Below the pieces are notes generated by a model that saw only the letters and a program-made list of their open reading frames with translations, had not been told where the DNA came from and searched no databases. This document shows positions 10,994-23,500 of a DNA stretch of 64,000 bases, piece after piece; within the stretch, counting starts at the first letter, position 1, and every line of letters begins with the position of its first letter. Origin of the DNA: Haemonchus contortus (taxonomy: Eukaryota; Nematoda; Chromadorea; Rhabditida; Trichostrongylidae); assembly GCA_000469685.2 (NCBI GenBank), contig LS997566.1, positions 45,433,442-45,497,441 of the forward strand, written 5' to 3'. The translations under genes were made by a program, and so were the position numbers.

Positions 10994-13900
10994 ATGTCAT
11001 TGAAATATTTGGAGAATGAATTGATTAGACGATCTTTTTATCAATTTTGCAATTCAGCGCGCTGCACTACCACGTCAGCAGGAAGTTCAGGTAAGAACCT
11101 TTTTCTGAAATACTCTTATATTCCTCTCATCATAGTTTATTTCATAAAGCAATTTGATTCGAAGTCTGCGTTCCAGAATGGACAAGTGCAAGTCCCACGA
11201 CCTAGAGCCCTGGTTTTACTTGTAGGTAATGCCGTTCCGAATTTCCGCGAGGAATATGTTCTTCCTCCAAGTTTCGACTACAGAGTATGGTTCCCGATGC
11301 ATATGTCTGTACAAATGAAGAAGATGGAAGGGAAATTGCGTTCTGTGGATCTCATCGTCGAGGTAGTACATAAATACTTTGCTACTTTGTTTCAACGTTC
11401 GATTTTAGTGGGTAGAGTAATGACTGAGAGATGCCGCAACTGCGCTAAACTGGGTATGGGTATGAGTCGGAGCAGCCATTGCAGAGGCCACGTCGAAGGT
11501 TGTGTGTAGACAGCCAGGATTCCTGACTTTTTGTGTTTTTTTTCGTGTCAGGGTCCTTAACCTATTCCTAGTTGAATCTGAAGGTCTTGACGCTGTCAGC
11601 TGAGTTGCTGCGCGAGCAGCGATTTAGTTTCGATGAGAGATTTGCGGTGTTTCCCTTCCTCCCCTATCTTTACGGTTGCTTAGTCTGTACCGCATTTGTT
11701 CGAAAGATTGAACATACTGGCAAGAATATTAGCTGGTCCTGTTAGTTTCAATGATCTAGCTTTTTATTTTAATGCTTTCACAGTTCCGAATGGTTGTTAA
11801 ACTCCGTATTCGCTTCTGAGCTCGAAATGTTTCAATATGAGGGGTTTTTCTTTGTCCTTAATTGTTTTGTGTCAGGTGCACGATGCTCGCATTCCTGCTA
11901 GTGGAAGGAACTCAACGTTCCTGAAGCAGTTGTGCTCAGTTCGACCTCATGTGTTGGTAATGAACAAGATGGATTTAATTAACATGAAAAAGTATAAGTA
12001 AGTCCGATGCCACTTTTCTGTTTTTGTTTGGTTTTCGTTAAGTATAGGTTTTCTCTGAATCATGGGCAGGATACAAAGAGTATCGATCTTGGTTTTCATT
12101 CAGTTGCGCAGTGTAACCCACTGCCTCAACAGTAGGCACCCTGTCGTGTGGTATAGGGTGTCTCAAAAGTTTTGAGAAAATTTATTTGGTTTGTTCAACA
12201 CAAAAATACTACAACAAAAAGGTGAGATCAGTAATCGAAATAGTGGACCTCTTTAACCACGACGTCCCTCCACCGACTGGGCAGAGCACTGATGCCATTC
12301 ATCCAGAAAGAAGAAGGGCGTCGTGAAGCGATCCATTCATCCGCTGCATGTTTGACCTCCTGACGGTTGTTGAATTTTTCCCTTTCGTGTAGGCCTCCAG
12401 GCTTCTGAAAGCATGGTAGTCACAAGGGCTAAGATCAGATGAATATGGAGGGTGGGGTAGCCAGGTGATCCCAAGCCTTTCGAGCTCTTCAGCCGTCGCC
12501 CTGGTATGATGTGGTCGAGCGCTGTCCATCAAAATCAGAAACTTCCCCCTGCATTCGGTGTGAAACCGGGGCTCCAGACACCATCTCCCGCAGCTGCTCG
12601 CAGAATACCCTTACAGTCACAGCAGTACCCTCAGGTAGGATCTCATAGTAGAAACAGCCGGCGGAGCAGAAGAAGAAAAAGATCGTATTCTTTTTGACGT
12701 GTTCCCCACGCTTTGCAACGGCTTCTGGCCTTATGTCGATCGGTAGCCCCTGCAACTTCCTGTGTGGATTTTCATAAGAAATCCACTTCTCATCCTAAGC
12801 GATGATGAAGCTCGTCCAAGCCACCGTTCGCTTGCGGTCGAGTAGCTTCTGACAGACATCGACCCGCACCTGACGCTCGCGTTCAGTCAAGGTGTGGAGG
12901 ATAAGTGCAGGAAGTGCTGCGCGAGAGCGACGTCTGCTTAGGATGTCGTGGATGGTGGAACTTGGAGCAGAAGTCGTCCTCTCCATTTTCCTCAAGCTTT
13001 GAGAAAGATTGCTTTGGATAGAGGCTAAGACAATGTTGGTCTTAGTGGAACGTGGACGTCCGCTCCGTGGCGCTTCGTCGGAGTGAATCTATGCTCTAGA
13101 CCGCGACAGTACCACCTATAGCAGGTGGCGAGAGAAGGTGCAGTACTGCCCATCGATGACTGCAATTCATTCCGGGCTTGAGTGGCTGAGCGGCCAGAAT
13201 CGTACCAATGAAGCAAAAGGCGCCGGTAGTCGTGTCGGCTGGACATAATTCAATTAATGATAACCCACTTCCAAAGATGAAGTGCAATACAGTGCTCTTG
13301 TTATGATAGTCTACCAAGCGTGACCTTTTACTGACCTTTTCTCCGTCGCTCTGCCTCGGCGCTTTCTTGCGCAACATGGTTGCGAAATTCATGACCAAAA
13401 TTTTCTCAAAACTTTTGAGACACCCTAATAGCTGACTGTAAGCAATCGTTCGTGACAGCCACCAGTCATTCCTCGCTCATCTCACTCGGACTTGTTCCGC
13501 TTACAAGCCTGAGGATGTGAAAAATGAGCCCATCCGCACCACAAATTTCGAATAGCAGGCATCGCTTAAACGCGAAATTTTCTGTATGCGTCCCACTAGT
13601 AGGTTTACCATGCTAATTTCTCTTTAAAAATTATGAACTGGGACCAGACGGCGTCTTTTCTCACTGTCCATGTTGTCTGAATTAAACTAATGGTATCGTC
13701 GTCTACGGCGACGATCCCAACAACCATCTCGTCGTCTCACTGTCTGAGACGACTCTCCCTAACTTAGCCCACGCCCCTAAATGATACGGGGTCAAGCGGG
13801 ACCACCAAAAAGCGTGGTCCCCACTTCTTCCTCAAACAACGTCCAGGGCAAGACGTAGGTTGTGTTGTTAGATAAAGTATTATTTCCCATTATTCAACTC

Positions 13901-16651
13901 TTTCATTGCGGTAACGTCCGCACTTATTACATTACTTGTATTTTTACTCCGTTACCATCGGAGTTATAAGAAAACCACTGAACCACCAGCACATTTTTGG
14001 TGCATCGGCCGGGAATCGAACCCGGGCCGCCCGCGTGGCAGGCGAGCATTCTACCACTGAACCACCGATGCACCAAAAATGTGCTGGTGGTTCAGTGGTT
14101 TTCTTATAACTCCGATGGTAACGGAGTAAAAATACAAGTAATGTAATAAGTGCGGACGTTACCGCAATGAAAGAGTTGAATAATGGGAAATAATACTTTA
14201 TCTAACAACACAAGCTACGTCTTGCCCTGGACGTTGTTTGAGGAAGAAGTGGGGACCACGCTTTTTGGTGGTCCCGCTTGACCCCGTATCATTTAGGGGC
14301 GTGGGCTAAGTTAGGGAGAGTCGTCTCAGACAGTGAGACGACGAGATGGTTGTTGGGATCGTCGCCGTAGACGACGATAAATGGTTCCTGATGATTAATT
14401 GTGTAGGTGGTGCAGTACAAGGCCAATAAGTTAAGATAATAATTATATCCACTCATGCTTCCTGCACCTGATTGAGTATAGTATAGTTAGCCAACATCTC
14501 ATCTTTTGTATCGCTAGTAGCACTGCTTTTTTATAGGATCGATTTTGAAATAGCCATCCATTCCGGAAATGAATGATTAAAGTAGTCAGCTAAACTTTTT
14601 TAGACAACCGATTGAAGACTACTACCGTTATGAGCAAGGTATTACTCAAATTATCTGGACAGATTGCAAGAGGCGGCTTGGTCGTGCTTTATCGAATGTA
14701 CAAAAGGCTGTGCTTGACGTTCTCACTCGAGAGCCCAGGTTTAATCGGACAGTTAAGACAGAGTTTCAGGTGTGGTCTCCCTGTAATTATTATTGCCACC
14801 CGTCTTTCTTTCATTGGTGCCGTACCTATAGTTGCACTGTTACTCCTTTTGTAGTCTCACAGGAAGTGAGCTTCAGATTATGGTCGTAGGCATACCCAAC
14901 GTCGGCAAATCCTCTTTAATCAATACATGGCGGTCTCACAATTTGGGCACGAAACAAAGTGCCGTTGCAGAAGGTGAATGAAACAGTTTTTTTTCAAGTT
15001 TCTGTAAATGTTAATCGCAGCTTTATGATCATTTCTTGTTATTTTGGAGACCATTAACACCTCATTAACATTAACATTCAGTAATTCACATTGTTCCCCT
15101 TGAACGCAGGTTCAACTTATGGGTGGTGAAACATTCATTAGCTTCTTCTGTGCAGGCGCTCGACCCGGCGTTACGGTACGCGTTCAAAATCGGGTTCGTG
15201 TTCTGGACAAGCCCCCTATTTACGTTCTTGACACACCTGGAGTCCTTTCACCGTCGACCCGGAATGTACATGAGGTGAGGGTTTTCTATGATGAGCAGTA
15301 CCTCTCTGGCAGCCTGCTCGTTCAGCTCACTGCACTTTGTAACTGCATACTTGTGTTCAGGCGATGAAGCTAGCACTGTGTAATCTGATTTTGGAAAGTG
15401 CCACAAATCCCCGATATGTGGCTGATTATCTTCTCTATTGGTTGAATCGGTATGTCGTTTCCATTGATAGCTTTTTGTGGAAATCAATCAGTTGCAAGGT
15501 TCTTTCCTGGTCGTCTTCACTAATCGAATTGTGACAGGGTAATGAATGTCTGAGCAAACATGATTTCCACCACGTCCTTCAAACAGTGTAGAATTCTCTG
15601 AGAACTGAAGGAAATAGGATATAGTGATGGTAATACCATCAATTGTGTTTCTCATCGTCCATGAATCGCCTTTCTTTTTGTCTCTTACCTCTTTTTTGTC
15701 TCTTTTAATCAGTGTCGACGTTTTCCAGTTTGTCGTTGTTGATTTTTCCGAAGTCAATTTCTGAAGTTATTCTCACCTTCTAATGTGGGTTTTATCATGT
15801 GAATTTTAGGGACAGATAGGGGGTCTGTTCTGAAATCCAGCGGTCCTTGACACACAAGTTGTGTCTTGAATCAGTTCATTAAATTCTGTATTGGAGTTAT
15901 CTTTACTCACATTCAAGTTTTTTTTTTCAGAACTGGTGACTATTCCTATATCAATCATCTTGGGATCTCAGGCGAACCTACGGATGACATTGATAAACTG
16001 CTGCTTCGGATATGTTCTGCAAAGGTTGGCTATCAAATCAGAATATTTATACTAAAATGGTCTTGCTCTTGCTGTTATCTAGCTTATAGGCGATTGCCGA
16101 TAACTGGGAGGATCGTAGAGTTAGTACCGAAGTGCACATATGCCTATACTAAACGCAACAACTCGTGGAGTGGGTGGAAATAACCCCGTGAAAAGCCAAG
16201 AGTAGAGGGCTTCCAGCAGGCAAACAGCAACGAGGGAATACGGTTTTGTAAGCCTCAGTATAGATCTATGCAACACAAGAAAACACTCAAGCTTAACTGC
16301 ACATTTACTGCCAAGAGAGGCCGGAGTCGTGCAACGAGCCGTCACTACTATAAACTCGTCTGCTATCATACTTGTCAGGAATGTAACTTTTTGTGGAGCT
16401 AGTGTCTTTCACTTCTTCCGTATGAATTCATTTTAATATTTGATGACCAGGAAAGTCTGGCATCATTATTAATTCGATAACTTGGATTTATTACGTTCCC
16501 TCAGGACCTACGAACTCGTTGTCTCACCGGACTTACTTACGAAGAACGATGGGATTTTGACCGTGCAATAACGATGTTCATACAATTGTTCCGGAAAGGA
16601 GTTATCAAAGATTGCTGTTTGGATAAAGAATTACTGCGGCCGTACATGTGA
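10994..16651 (+). CDS. mtg-1: Mitochondrial GTPase MTG1 (circularly permuted)
   Basis: MTG1/YlqF-type GTPase acting in assembly of the mitochondrial large ribosomal subunit. Exons: 10994-11090, 11226-11362, 11876-11997, 14604-14769, 14877-14973, 15156-15274, 15361-15449, 15931-16024, 16505-16651 (TGA); about 355 aa, similar to animal MTG1. The permuted motif order is explicit: G4 NKMD in exon 3 precedes G1 GIPNVGKS in exon 5, and G3 DTPG follows in exon 6, with ARPGVT between as the G2 region. The exon 4/5 junction needs the acceptor at GAGCTTCAG (ends 14876) to hold frame; an earlier CACAG would break it. The start at 10994 is the first Met after a possible trans-splice acceptor; an upstream in-frame ATG at 10937 exists. 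The N terminus contains Arg, Ser and Thr but few acidic residues near the end, compatible with mitochondrial import. Intron 3 (11998-14603) has been inflated by a mariner element and a tRNA palindrome. Confidence 0.93.
12156..13425 (-). mobile_element. mariner (D34D) DNA transposon, degenerate
   Basis: A 1270 bp element in MTG1 intron 3, bounded by about 28 bp terminal inverted repeats (GGGTGTCTCAAAAGTTTTGA at the left, its complement at the right) and by TA target-site duplications at 12154-12155 and 13426-13427. Length, ends, TA duplication and an antisense transposase fix it as Tc1/mariner, mariner branch. The inner TIR contains a small perfect palindrome (CTCAAAAGTTTTGAG). Confidence 0.93.
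12253..13246 (-). pseudogene. mariner transposase remnant
   Basis: Minus-strand coding is spread over several frames: an N-terminal helix-turn-helix region with SATQARNEL and CYRWY at 13246 downwards, a middle part with HTLTERERQVRVDVCQKLL, the first catalytic block DEKWISYENPHRK, the second block with DSARPHHT, and the third with YSSDLSPCDYHAF. The last two aspartates are separated by 34 residues, the mariner D34D spacing. A TAG stop falls directly before the first catalytic DEKW and frameshifts separate the segments, so no intact transposase is encoded. Confidence 0.88.
13694..14379. repeat. 686 bp near-perfect palindrome centred on tRNA-Gly
   Basis: The left arm (from TATCGTCGTCTACGGCGACG at 13694) is repeated almost base for base as the inverse complement in the right arm ending at 14379, with only scattered mismatches such as near 13860 against 14213. 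The ends begin TCGTCGTCTACGGCGACGA and are flanked by TA on both sides, as expected for a Tc1/mariner-type foldback or MITE. The centre of symmetry is 14036-14037, the middle of the tRNA gene, whose acceptor stem continues the palindrome. Confidence 0.93.
14001..14071 (-). tRNA. tRNA-Gly (GCC anticodon)
   Basis: 71 nt, read on the minus strand from 14071. Acceptor arms GCATCGG and CCGATGC pair fully with discriminator A at 14001. The D arm (GGTTCAGTGGTAGAATG) carries the A box, the anticodon loop reads CTGCCAC with anticodon GCC, and the T arm is CCCGGGTTCGATTCCCGG, a good B box. All stems are intact, so it looks functional. It sits antisense inside MTG1 intron 3 and forms the exact centre of the palindrome at 13694-14379. 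Confidence 0.95.
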
Positions 16652-18401
16652 AGAGCAATTCTCAAGCTTAGTGCCTTGTTTTTGTTAAATTTATGTGGCA
16701 ATAGGAGATTTATGTTAGCTGTTAATTGTTAATGATTATTACACCCTTATTTGGTGTAATTGTCAATATTTTAAGTCAGACTGCTGTAGTGGTTGGTTGT
16801 TAAAAGTGATGTATTGCTACTCCTTTCGAATTTCACGTTCTATCAATTATTACGTTGTTATGTTGATTGATAGAGCCTGTTTTTTTTCTATTTAAAGTGC
16901 CTAATGTTGCGTCATTTTTTGTACGCTTTATTGCGTAGACAAAGTCAAGTTAAGCAGAATGAGAATATTTCTTTATTGGGTAGGAGTAAGGTAGAAGTAG
17001 GTTGAGGAAAGGAGGAGGGATGAGAGAGAGGAAGGACCCCAGGGTTCCCTGTAGACTTCAAATAGCATTTTCCACTTTGAACTAGTTTTAGTATTAAAAC
17101 TATATCAGTATAAAGGTAGGAAGCATTCAGCAATAAAAAAAGAAGGCATTCAATGATTTAAAGAGTAGCCCTCGTTAATTGGGGAAGTTTCTCATGTTAC
17201 AAGTTTGAGAGTTGCGATCTGGTCCAGATATCGACTGCCAAAACAAGTTCTATCTGGCTATGTTGATTCGGAAGAATTACCGAGTAACTAGCTCGTCTTT
17301 GGTACAACTTGCTATATCTATGCTACCTAGCCGTCTTTCTTTATGAATGAAACAATTGCTTTAATTGCTTCTAGAAATCTATTCGTATCAGAGAAATTTT
17401 CGCTAGATTCTTTCAAAAACAGAATCATTAAAGATCAGTATTTTGATAAAAACTCATTGTTAGAGCAGAGGTGTGGTAATACAAAAAGAATAAATACTTA
17501 GAATCTTACTTTCGCTGCGCCGTATACGTGACGGGTTCCGTCTGATCGTCTGGGGTCTCTCTTTTCCCCATGTGATTACTCTGTTCTGAATAGCAGAACT
17601 AGTTTCAGAAAAGAAACAGGTAAATTTTAATCAAAAAACCAAACACCAGTAAACAAGCGTCATTATGTGGCCAGCCACTCGACGATGATGCGTGATTACA
17701 TGCCCGTATGTTAGTTTTTTCACCAAATACCTCGGTGAATAAATACCTCTTTGGTATTTTTTTTGTTGGGTTCCCATCAGTTTCCAGGCTTTTACTACGC
17801 TGCTCAATTTGTTCTATTGAAGAGAGGAGAAAGTATAACTGTCGCGACTTCTGATTTATTTCCAACCGACTGACACCGATTTTCGGGAACAATCGATAAT
17901 GAAGATATTGATCACAACAGGGTGAAGTCCATTGTGTGGGAAACGAGCTTGTCATCTGGACCTCGATTCGGGAACCATTAACTTATAACAACTTTCCCAG
18001 AATACTCGACAAGGGGAGGAAAAGGGACAGAATAATTTATGCAGACTTTAAAATTCATTAAACCACTACTGACGTTTACAACTTTTCACCAGTCCTAAAG
18101 TAACAAGAACATAAACAAAAGATACCCGTAAATTACCACCCTAATACCAGTCGTAAAATAATTGTGAAAAGTTGCAGGGAAAAAAGAATTGGTTGGTTGG
18201 TTGTTCGATGGTCCTAGATTGATTATCGTAGAATCGATAGGAGCTATTCTATGACTGGTGTCATTATGAGCACTTTCCACAATGTGAATTTTATTTAGTT
18301 ATTGATCCCTTTCTTCCGAATGAGTCAGTACGATAACTATTGCAAATTCCGCATCATTTATTTGCCTTTACTTTTACAGTTAAACACCATCTGTGCCACA
18401 G

Positions 18402-18479
18402 TGTAAGGCGATATCTGGCCAGTTGGGTCAACTCGAGGAAGAGGAATCATCAGAAGTTTTAAGAGAAAAAGCAAAGCAA
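18402..18479 (+). other. Candidate coding exon, unassigned
   Basis: Open 78 nt segment between a CCACAG acceptor and a GTATAA donor, encoding an acidic, helix-prone peptide that includes SGQLGQLEEEESSEVL. The composition looks protein-coding, but it joins no gene I can define. It could be an exon of a small gene before ATG9 or an old fragment. Confidence 0.25.
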
Positions 18480-19679
18480 GTATAAAATGTACCTCTTGAT
18501 CAAGTGGATTTGCGGCCTACTCTACAAAAAGGTGAAGGCTGACGCGCCCCAGCGCGAAAGTTGCTGCGCAGTCGCTGTAACAACAGTGCGATACAGTTTG
18601 TTGTGAACTAATGGGCCTCCCAGACAGCAAACACCGCCTCCAGTGTAGTGTCAGCTGATTTTTGGTGCCATCCTCTTTTAAACAGGTGACGTACACGTGA
18701 TCGATCTGTTTCGCTTTGTGTACTCGCACTGAACTGATGGGAATCTAATGCTGAGTTATTCAAGTCAGAACCATTCGATCATTACATTTCATTACAGTAA
18801 GCATGTTTTGTTGGAACACGGCTGGGGAAATCTTGGTTTCATTCTCTGTATTCGTCTCTGTTCCCCTTTTGGGATCGTCCTATCATCTATATGCTATTCA
18901 AATTTGCCAGTTGTTTTTCAATCGAGCTTTTCTGACATTAAGTGGTTGAACTTGGGGTTTTTTGGCCCTCATCATAAGCTGAAATAGTGCAGCTACCTTG
19001 CTTTCTTCGTTCGAAAGACTGCGTATGACTTCAATGTGGGTGGATTCGTGAACTAATCATTTTCCCGAGCATTCATCCCATTTTTGTTGGATTCTGCGTT
19101 CCAATTTTGCCGTGGTTGAGAAGTTTTCACCTTCCTGCAGTTATCAAAGATACTGCACCATATTGTTACCTAATTTCAACAAGATGAATAGTCCATGTTA
19201 GTGGTTTTGAGCACAATAAAGAGTTTAGAAGAAAGAAACGCGAATTTTGCTACAGTGAGTGGAAGTAGGCTCCGCAGGCACACAGTTCCCGTTAAAGCCT
19301 CTTCTAAGAAATTTCAATTCGAAAGACTGGTACTGCAAATTCTATTCGCTCACATGAAATCGTAATCGAACCGAATTATCAGGGAAATTCCATCTGAATT
19401 GTTGTGGCTTCGTAAGTAATATCGCCTTCGTTCCACTTCACCTTCTGACTATCGCTTGGGTCGGCAGTCGGCATTTTTGCTGATTTTGCGCTGACGTAGG
19501 GTTTGTAAGCTTTGTTTGTTCGAAAATATCTCGTAAAAATGTGGAAGTTCTTATCAAATCGGCTGAGAATCTTCGTAATTGTTATCGTAAGCACGATGGA
19601 ATCATCGTTTTTATATCTTTGCAACGGTGGCGTTTTGATGGTGCATATTATTGATTCGATTATAAAGTGGTTTTTTTAG

Positions 19680-19747
19680 AGAATTCGTTTACGCGTGGTT
19701 GCAACCGCATGTTGAATTGGTCATCCAGAAATCAAAGATCGTATCAG
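19680..19747 (+). other. Candidate coding exon, unassigned
   Basis: Between TTTTTTAG and a GTGAGC donor, open in one frame with a protein-like peptide (EFVYAWLQPHVELVIQKSK). It enters and leaves one base out of phase and does not join ATG9 exon 1 in frame as modelled. It may belong to a small unannotated gene together with 18402-18479. Confidence 0.25.
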
Positions 19748-20535
19748 GTGAGCCTTTACCCTTCCCTCGAGCCTTCTCTACCGTCTGTGTCGTTCAAAAT
19801 TCCTATGTTGGTTTCTCAACTTCCACTGCTAGTAACGGGTCTGAAATGCCGTAGACGGGTTTACATCAGTTGGGTTTTTCTGTGTGCTTGGAAAATTGAA
19901 TCGAAGAAGAGACTATAATTCGTTGAAGTGGAAAAATTCAAACGACAGAGGTTCATTACTATCACGAGACATAGCGAAAACAATCGAATAGCTTCAAAAG
20001 TATGGCGAAACTAGAAAGCAGCTTTCATAACAAAACTGTCGCCGCTAAAGTGTGCTGCCCTGCGCACCAACCTCGGTTAGGATCAATACGTTAACGCTGT
20101 ATTGTCGCGGACATCTCAGTTTGTGCTGGCCAATAAACGCAGTTCCATGGTTATCCGTGTAGAATAGCACGAGTAGTTACTAAATCAATGTATTGGCGTG
20201 GACAAGTAAGACTTTCGTTTCTATTGCTTCTATTTTATCAAAAAGGTTGGCTGGGAGAAACCTTCCATTATGAACTATGAATTCGTTGGGAGTTTATATA
20301 TTCCTTATTCTTTTCAGTTTTTTAACATGAGGGTGAATATCATGAACTGTAAATAGGTCTGTGGAAGGGCTGCTAGTAACTTCTAGGAGCTACTGATAAC
20401 TGCTGTGCATCGTAATGGCTCTCATTATCTTACAACGGATTCTACGTTTAGCGAATTGATGACGAGTATGAAGACGAAAGTCAAAGAGCAAGCGCTTGTG
20501 GTCCGATCTTACCAATTGTAACTACGGGGCGCAAC

Positions 20536-23500
20536 ATGCTGTTTGGTGCTGGACCTAATAATTCAGAGGCATCACCTTTGTAAGTTTTTGGTCTAATCCT
20601 CTTTGTTTATAAATATAATTTAAACGTCGACCCAATCGAAAGACTGGAGAGTTGTTTTCTTCTTATTTCGTTTACATGCGGTGGTGGCATCTAGCTAAGA
20701 GATATTTGAACAGCTCTTCAACAGTAGGCGTTGTGATAAAACCCTGCTTTCTCTTCTCCATAATGACCATGACCTTTGGGCTCATAATGACAATGACTTA
20801 CAAGCAATACATGTGATTGTAAAGATTAGTTGGCTGTGACGTGAACCGTGACAGTGTGCTCAAGCCGTTTTTGGCCCATAAAACTCATTTGCACTTTCCC
20901 ATCTCTTATCTATCGTTCTTCTTAGTTACCAGTAGTTCTAAACACTCACATAGCCACGGCAACTTGGTTTCCACTGCCCCTAAAGGAGTCTCTGAATAGT
21001 CTTAAAAGAGTCGTTATTAGAGACCTCAACTTTTAGAAATTTCTGTATAGTTCCTTCTCCAATGAATTTTTTTGTAACAGAATATCTGGTACTTCGACAC
21101 CAGGCGATGGCTACCAATCGCCACCTTCTAGTCATGCTATGAGATCATCATTAAATGATGAAACTGGACGTCACACACCACCGGCAATGTCGTCATCCAC
21201 TCGACCGTCTGCACAACGATGGGACCATATAGAAAATCTGGACAGGGTTCGTTATTTTATTCTATTAATAGAAGTCTTTGATCACGATTCTTTTTGCTCG
21301 ACTAGCTTCCCCGTTGACGTATTTTTGACTCCTATGAATATCCTATTTCAGTTCTTCACACTAGTTTACGAGTATCATCAAGGTGGTGGATTCTTGACGA
21401 TAGCCGTCAAAAAACTGTTTAATTTGGTTCAATTTGTATTTGTCGTGGTAAGTAGTAATATTCATTCTATTTAATGTTCCTTACTTTCAAACATCTTGTC
21501 GTGACTTTTATTCATTGGGCACCATATTTACACATTAATGAACATTTTCCAGACGTTCTCGACGTTTTTCTTGCAATGCATTGACTACGAAGTTCTTTTC
21601 GCGAATAAAAATATGACTACTACGGGTGAAAAAATTACGGGAAAGCGAAGTTTTGATGTGAGTTGTGAATGATTTTCTAATTCATCCCCGAAATCTAGCC
21701 TGTTTGCTATTTAAGTACTAGAACGGCTTAAGACATTCAGTAAGATTAGTTTTTTTCTGGCATTCGGTAGCCACTACACCATAGAACGTGTTGTTAAGGC
21801 GAATATTGAATGTGATAACTTTGTTTTATTCGGTTTGATGCCATTCAAGGAGGTATTCCAAAAAAGACGGGGTTTAGTGGAGAGAACAAGATTCTATTGA
21901 CACCAAAGTCTGTCATATTTTCGCTGTAATTGTACTGCCTTAACTATTTGCAGTCATTTATTTCTCACTATGTTGTAAAGATCGTACTTATAATGCAGTA
22001 ATTTTGCAGGACGCCATTGTTGCCAACTGTGCTAGTCACCTGCATCCGCTTGTGGTGTTCTCAATTTTTGTGGCGACTATCTTTTGGATTCTGCGTGTTG
22101 TGAAAACAACTTACTATTTGCTGGAATTACACGAGGTAACCTCACAGCTTTCTCTTTTCTGATTTTTGCCTTGTTCATCAACAGTGGTGATGATGCTGAA
22201 GTTTTCATCTTGGTTTTATTACTATTCTTTACGAATGCAAAATAGAAGCAATAAAGGAGCAGTGGATCATGTCCATGTTTAGATCCAACTCTTCTATCGT
22301 TCCGCTTTGGTTATTAAAGATGCTCAGTTGTCAAATCTTAAGTGGCATGACGTCGTTCAACGTATTTGTGAGGTGGGTGTCGCAAATGTTCTCAACTCAG
22401 TTATATTTTAGTGAAATTGAACTGACATTTTCAACTTTGCCTTTTTCTTACTACTTCATTACTTGAGTTGCAGAGCAACCTCTTGAAATTTTGCAGGTGC
22501 AAAAACATCTGCATCTGAAAGTGGACCGTGACAACATAACTCCATTTGACTTGTACAATAGAATACTTAGGTTCAAAAATTATCTAGTCGCTCTGGTAAA
22601 TACGGTAAGTGGATTTTGTCGAAATTCATTTTGCTTGTTTTCTCTTTCGAAGCTCCTCTGTTGCTTTCACTACGTGTGAATGGTTCAGCTTTTTTAGCGA
22701 GTTCTTCCACCGGTTTTCAATGTGCCTTTTATTGGTCCCGTGCCCTATTTACCGAACGGATTGAAGTCGAACTTGCGGCGAATCCTGTTCTTCGGGTACT
22801 GTCAACCCCATTATCTATTTCAAATGAGAGATGTCATGACTCGTATGGATGTACCATTGTAGGTCTACGTCTCCTTGGGCTGGACCATATTTGAAAGATG
22901 AATACAAAGATTTGGATAATCTTGAACTATTGACAAGACAAATGGAGAAAGATGTGAGTATTTAGCCCAGATGTTCTTCTTTGACGTCTATGACTTTATT
23001 TTGTAGAACTTTCTCCATAATTGCCCCCCTAGAGTTGGTTAATATGTCGTTTTAAGGTTGCTATGTATGGGCTTTTGAATTTGATCTTCTTTCCGCTGAC
23101 ATTCCTCTATCAAATTTTGTACTCGTTTTTCACATTATCTGAGCTAATAAAACGTCGTCGAGATGCGCTGGGAATGCGCAGGTATTCGAACTATGGAAGG
23201 TAAGAGTTCTGTTCTTTCTCCTTCTACTTTCTACAAATCACATTTATGAAAGTTTCTGATTTGTTTTCGTTTTAGATACCGTCTGAGGCATTTCAATGAG
23301 CTCGATCATGAGCTGACGACGCGATTAAACAGATCACACTATCATGCAAATGCTTATTTGAACCAATTCACGTCCGCTTTAACAGAAATTTTCGCTAAAA
23401 ATATCGCATTCATTGCTGGAGCTGTAGCTGGTGTCCTGGCTGTCTTGTCAGCCTGGGATGAGGACGTTCTGCAGGTGAGGCTTGTTTAATGGTTCAACAT

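Larger units (their letters stand above)
16652..20535. other. Intergenic between MTG1 and ATG9
   Basis: Mostly featureless AT-rich DNA. A purine-rich stretch lies at about 16980-17045. Minus-strand frames at 17605-17955, 18517-18729 and 19379-19624 have no motif I recognise. Two plus-strand segments look like possible exons (18402-18479 and 19680-19747) and are listed separately. The frame of the first ATG9 exon is open upstream of the chosen Met back to an acceptor-like TTTAG ending at 20451. Confidence 0.45.
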
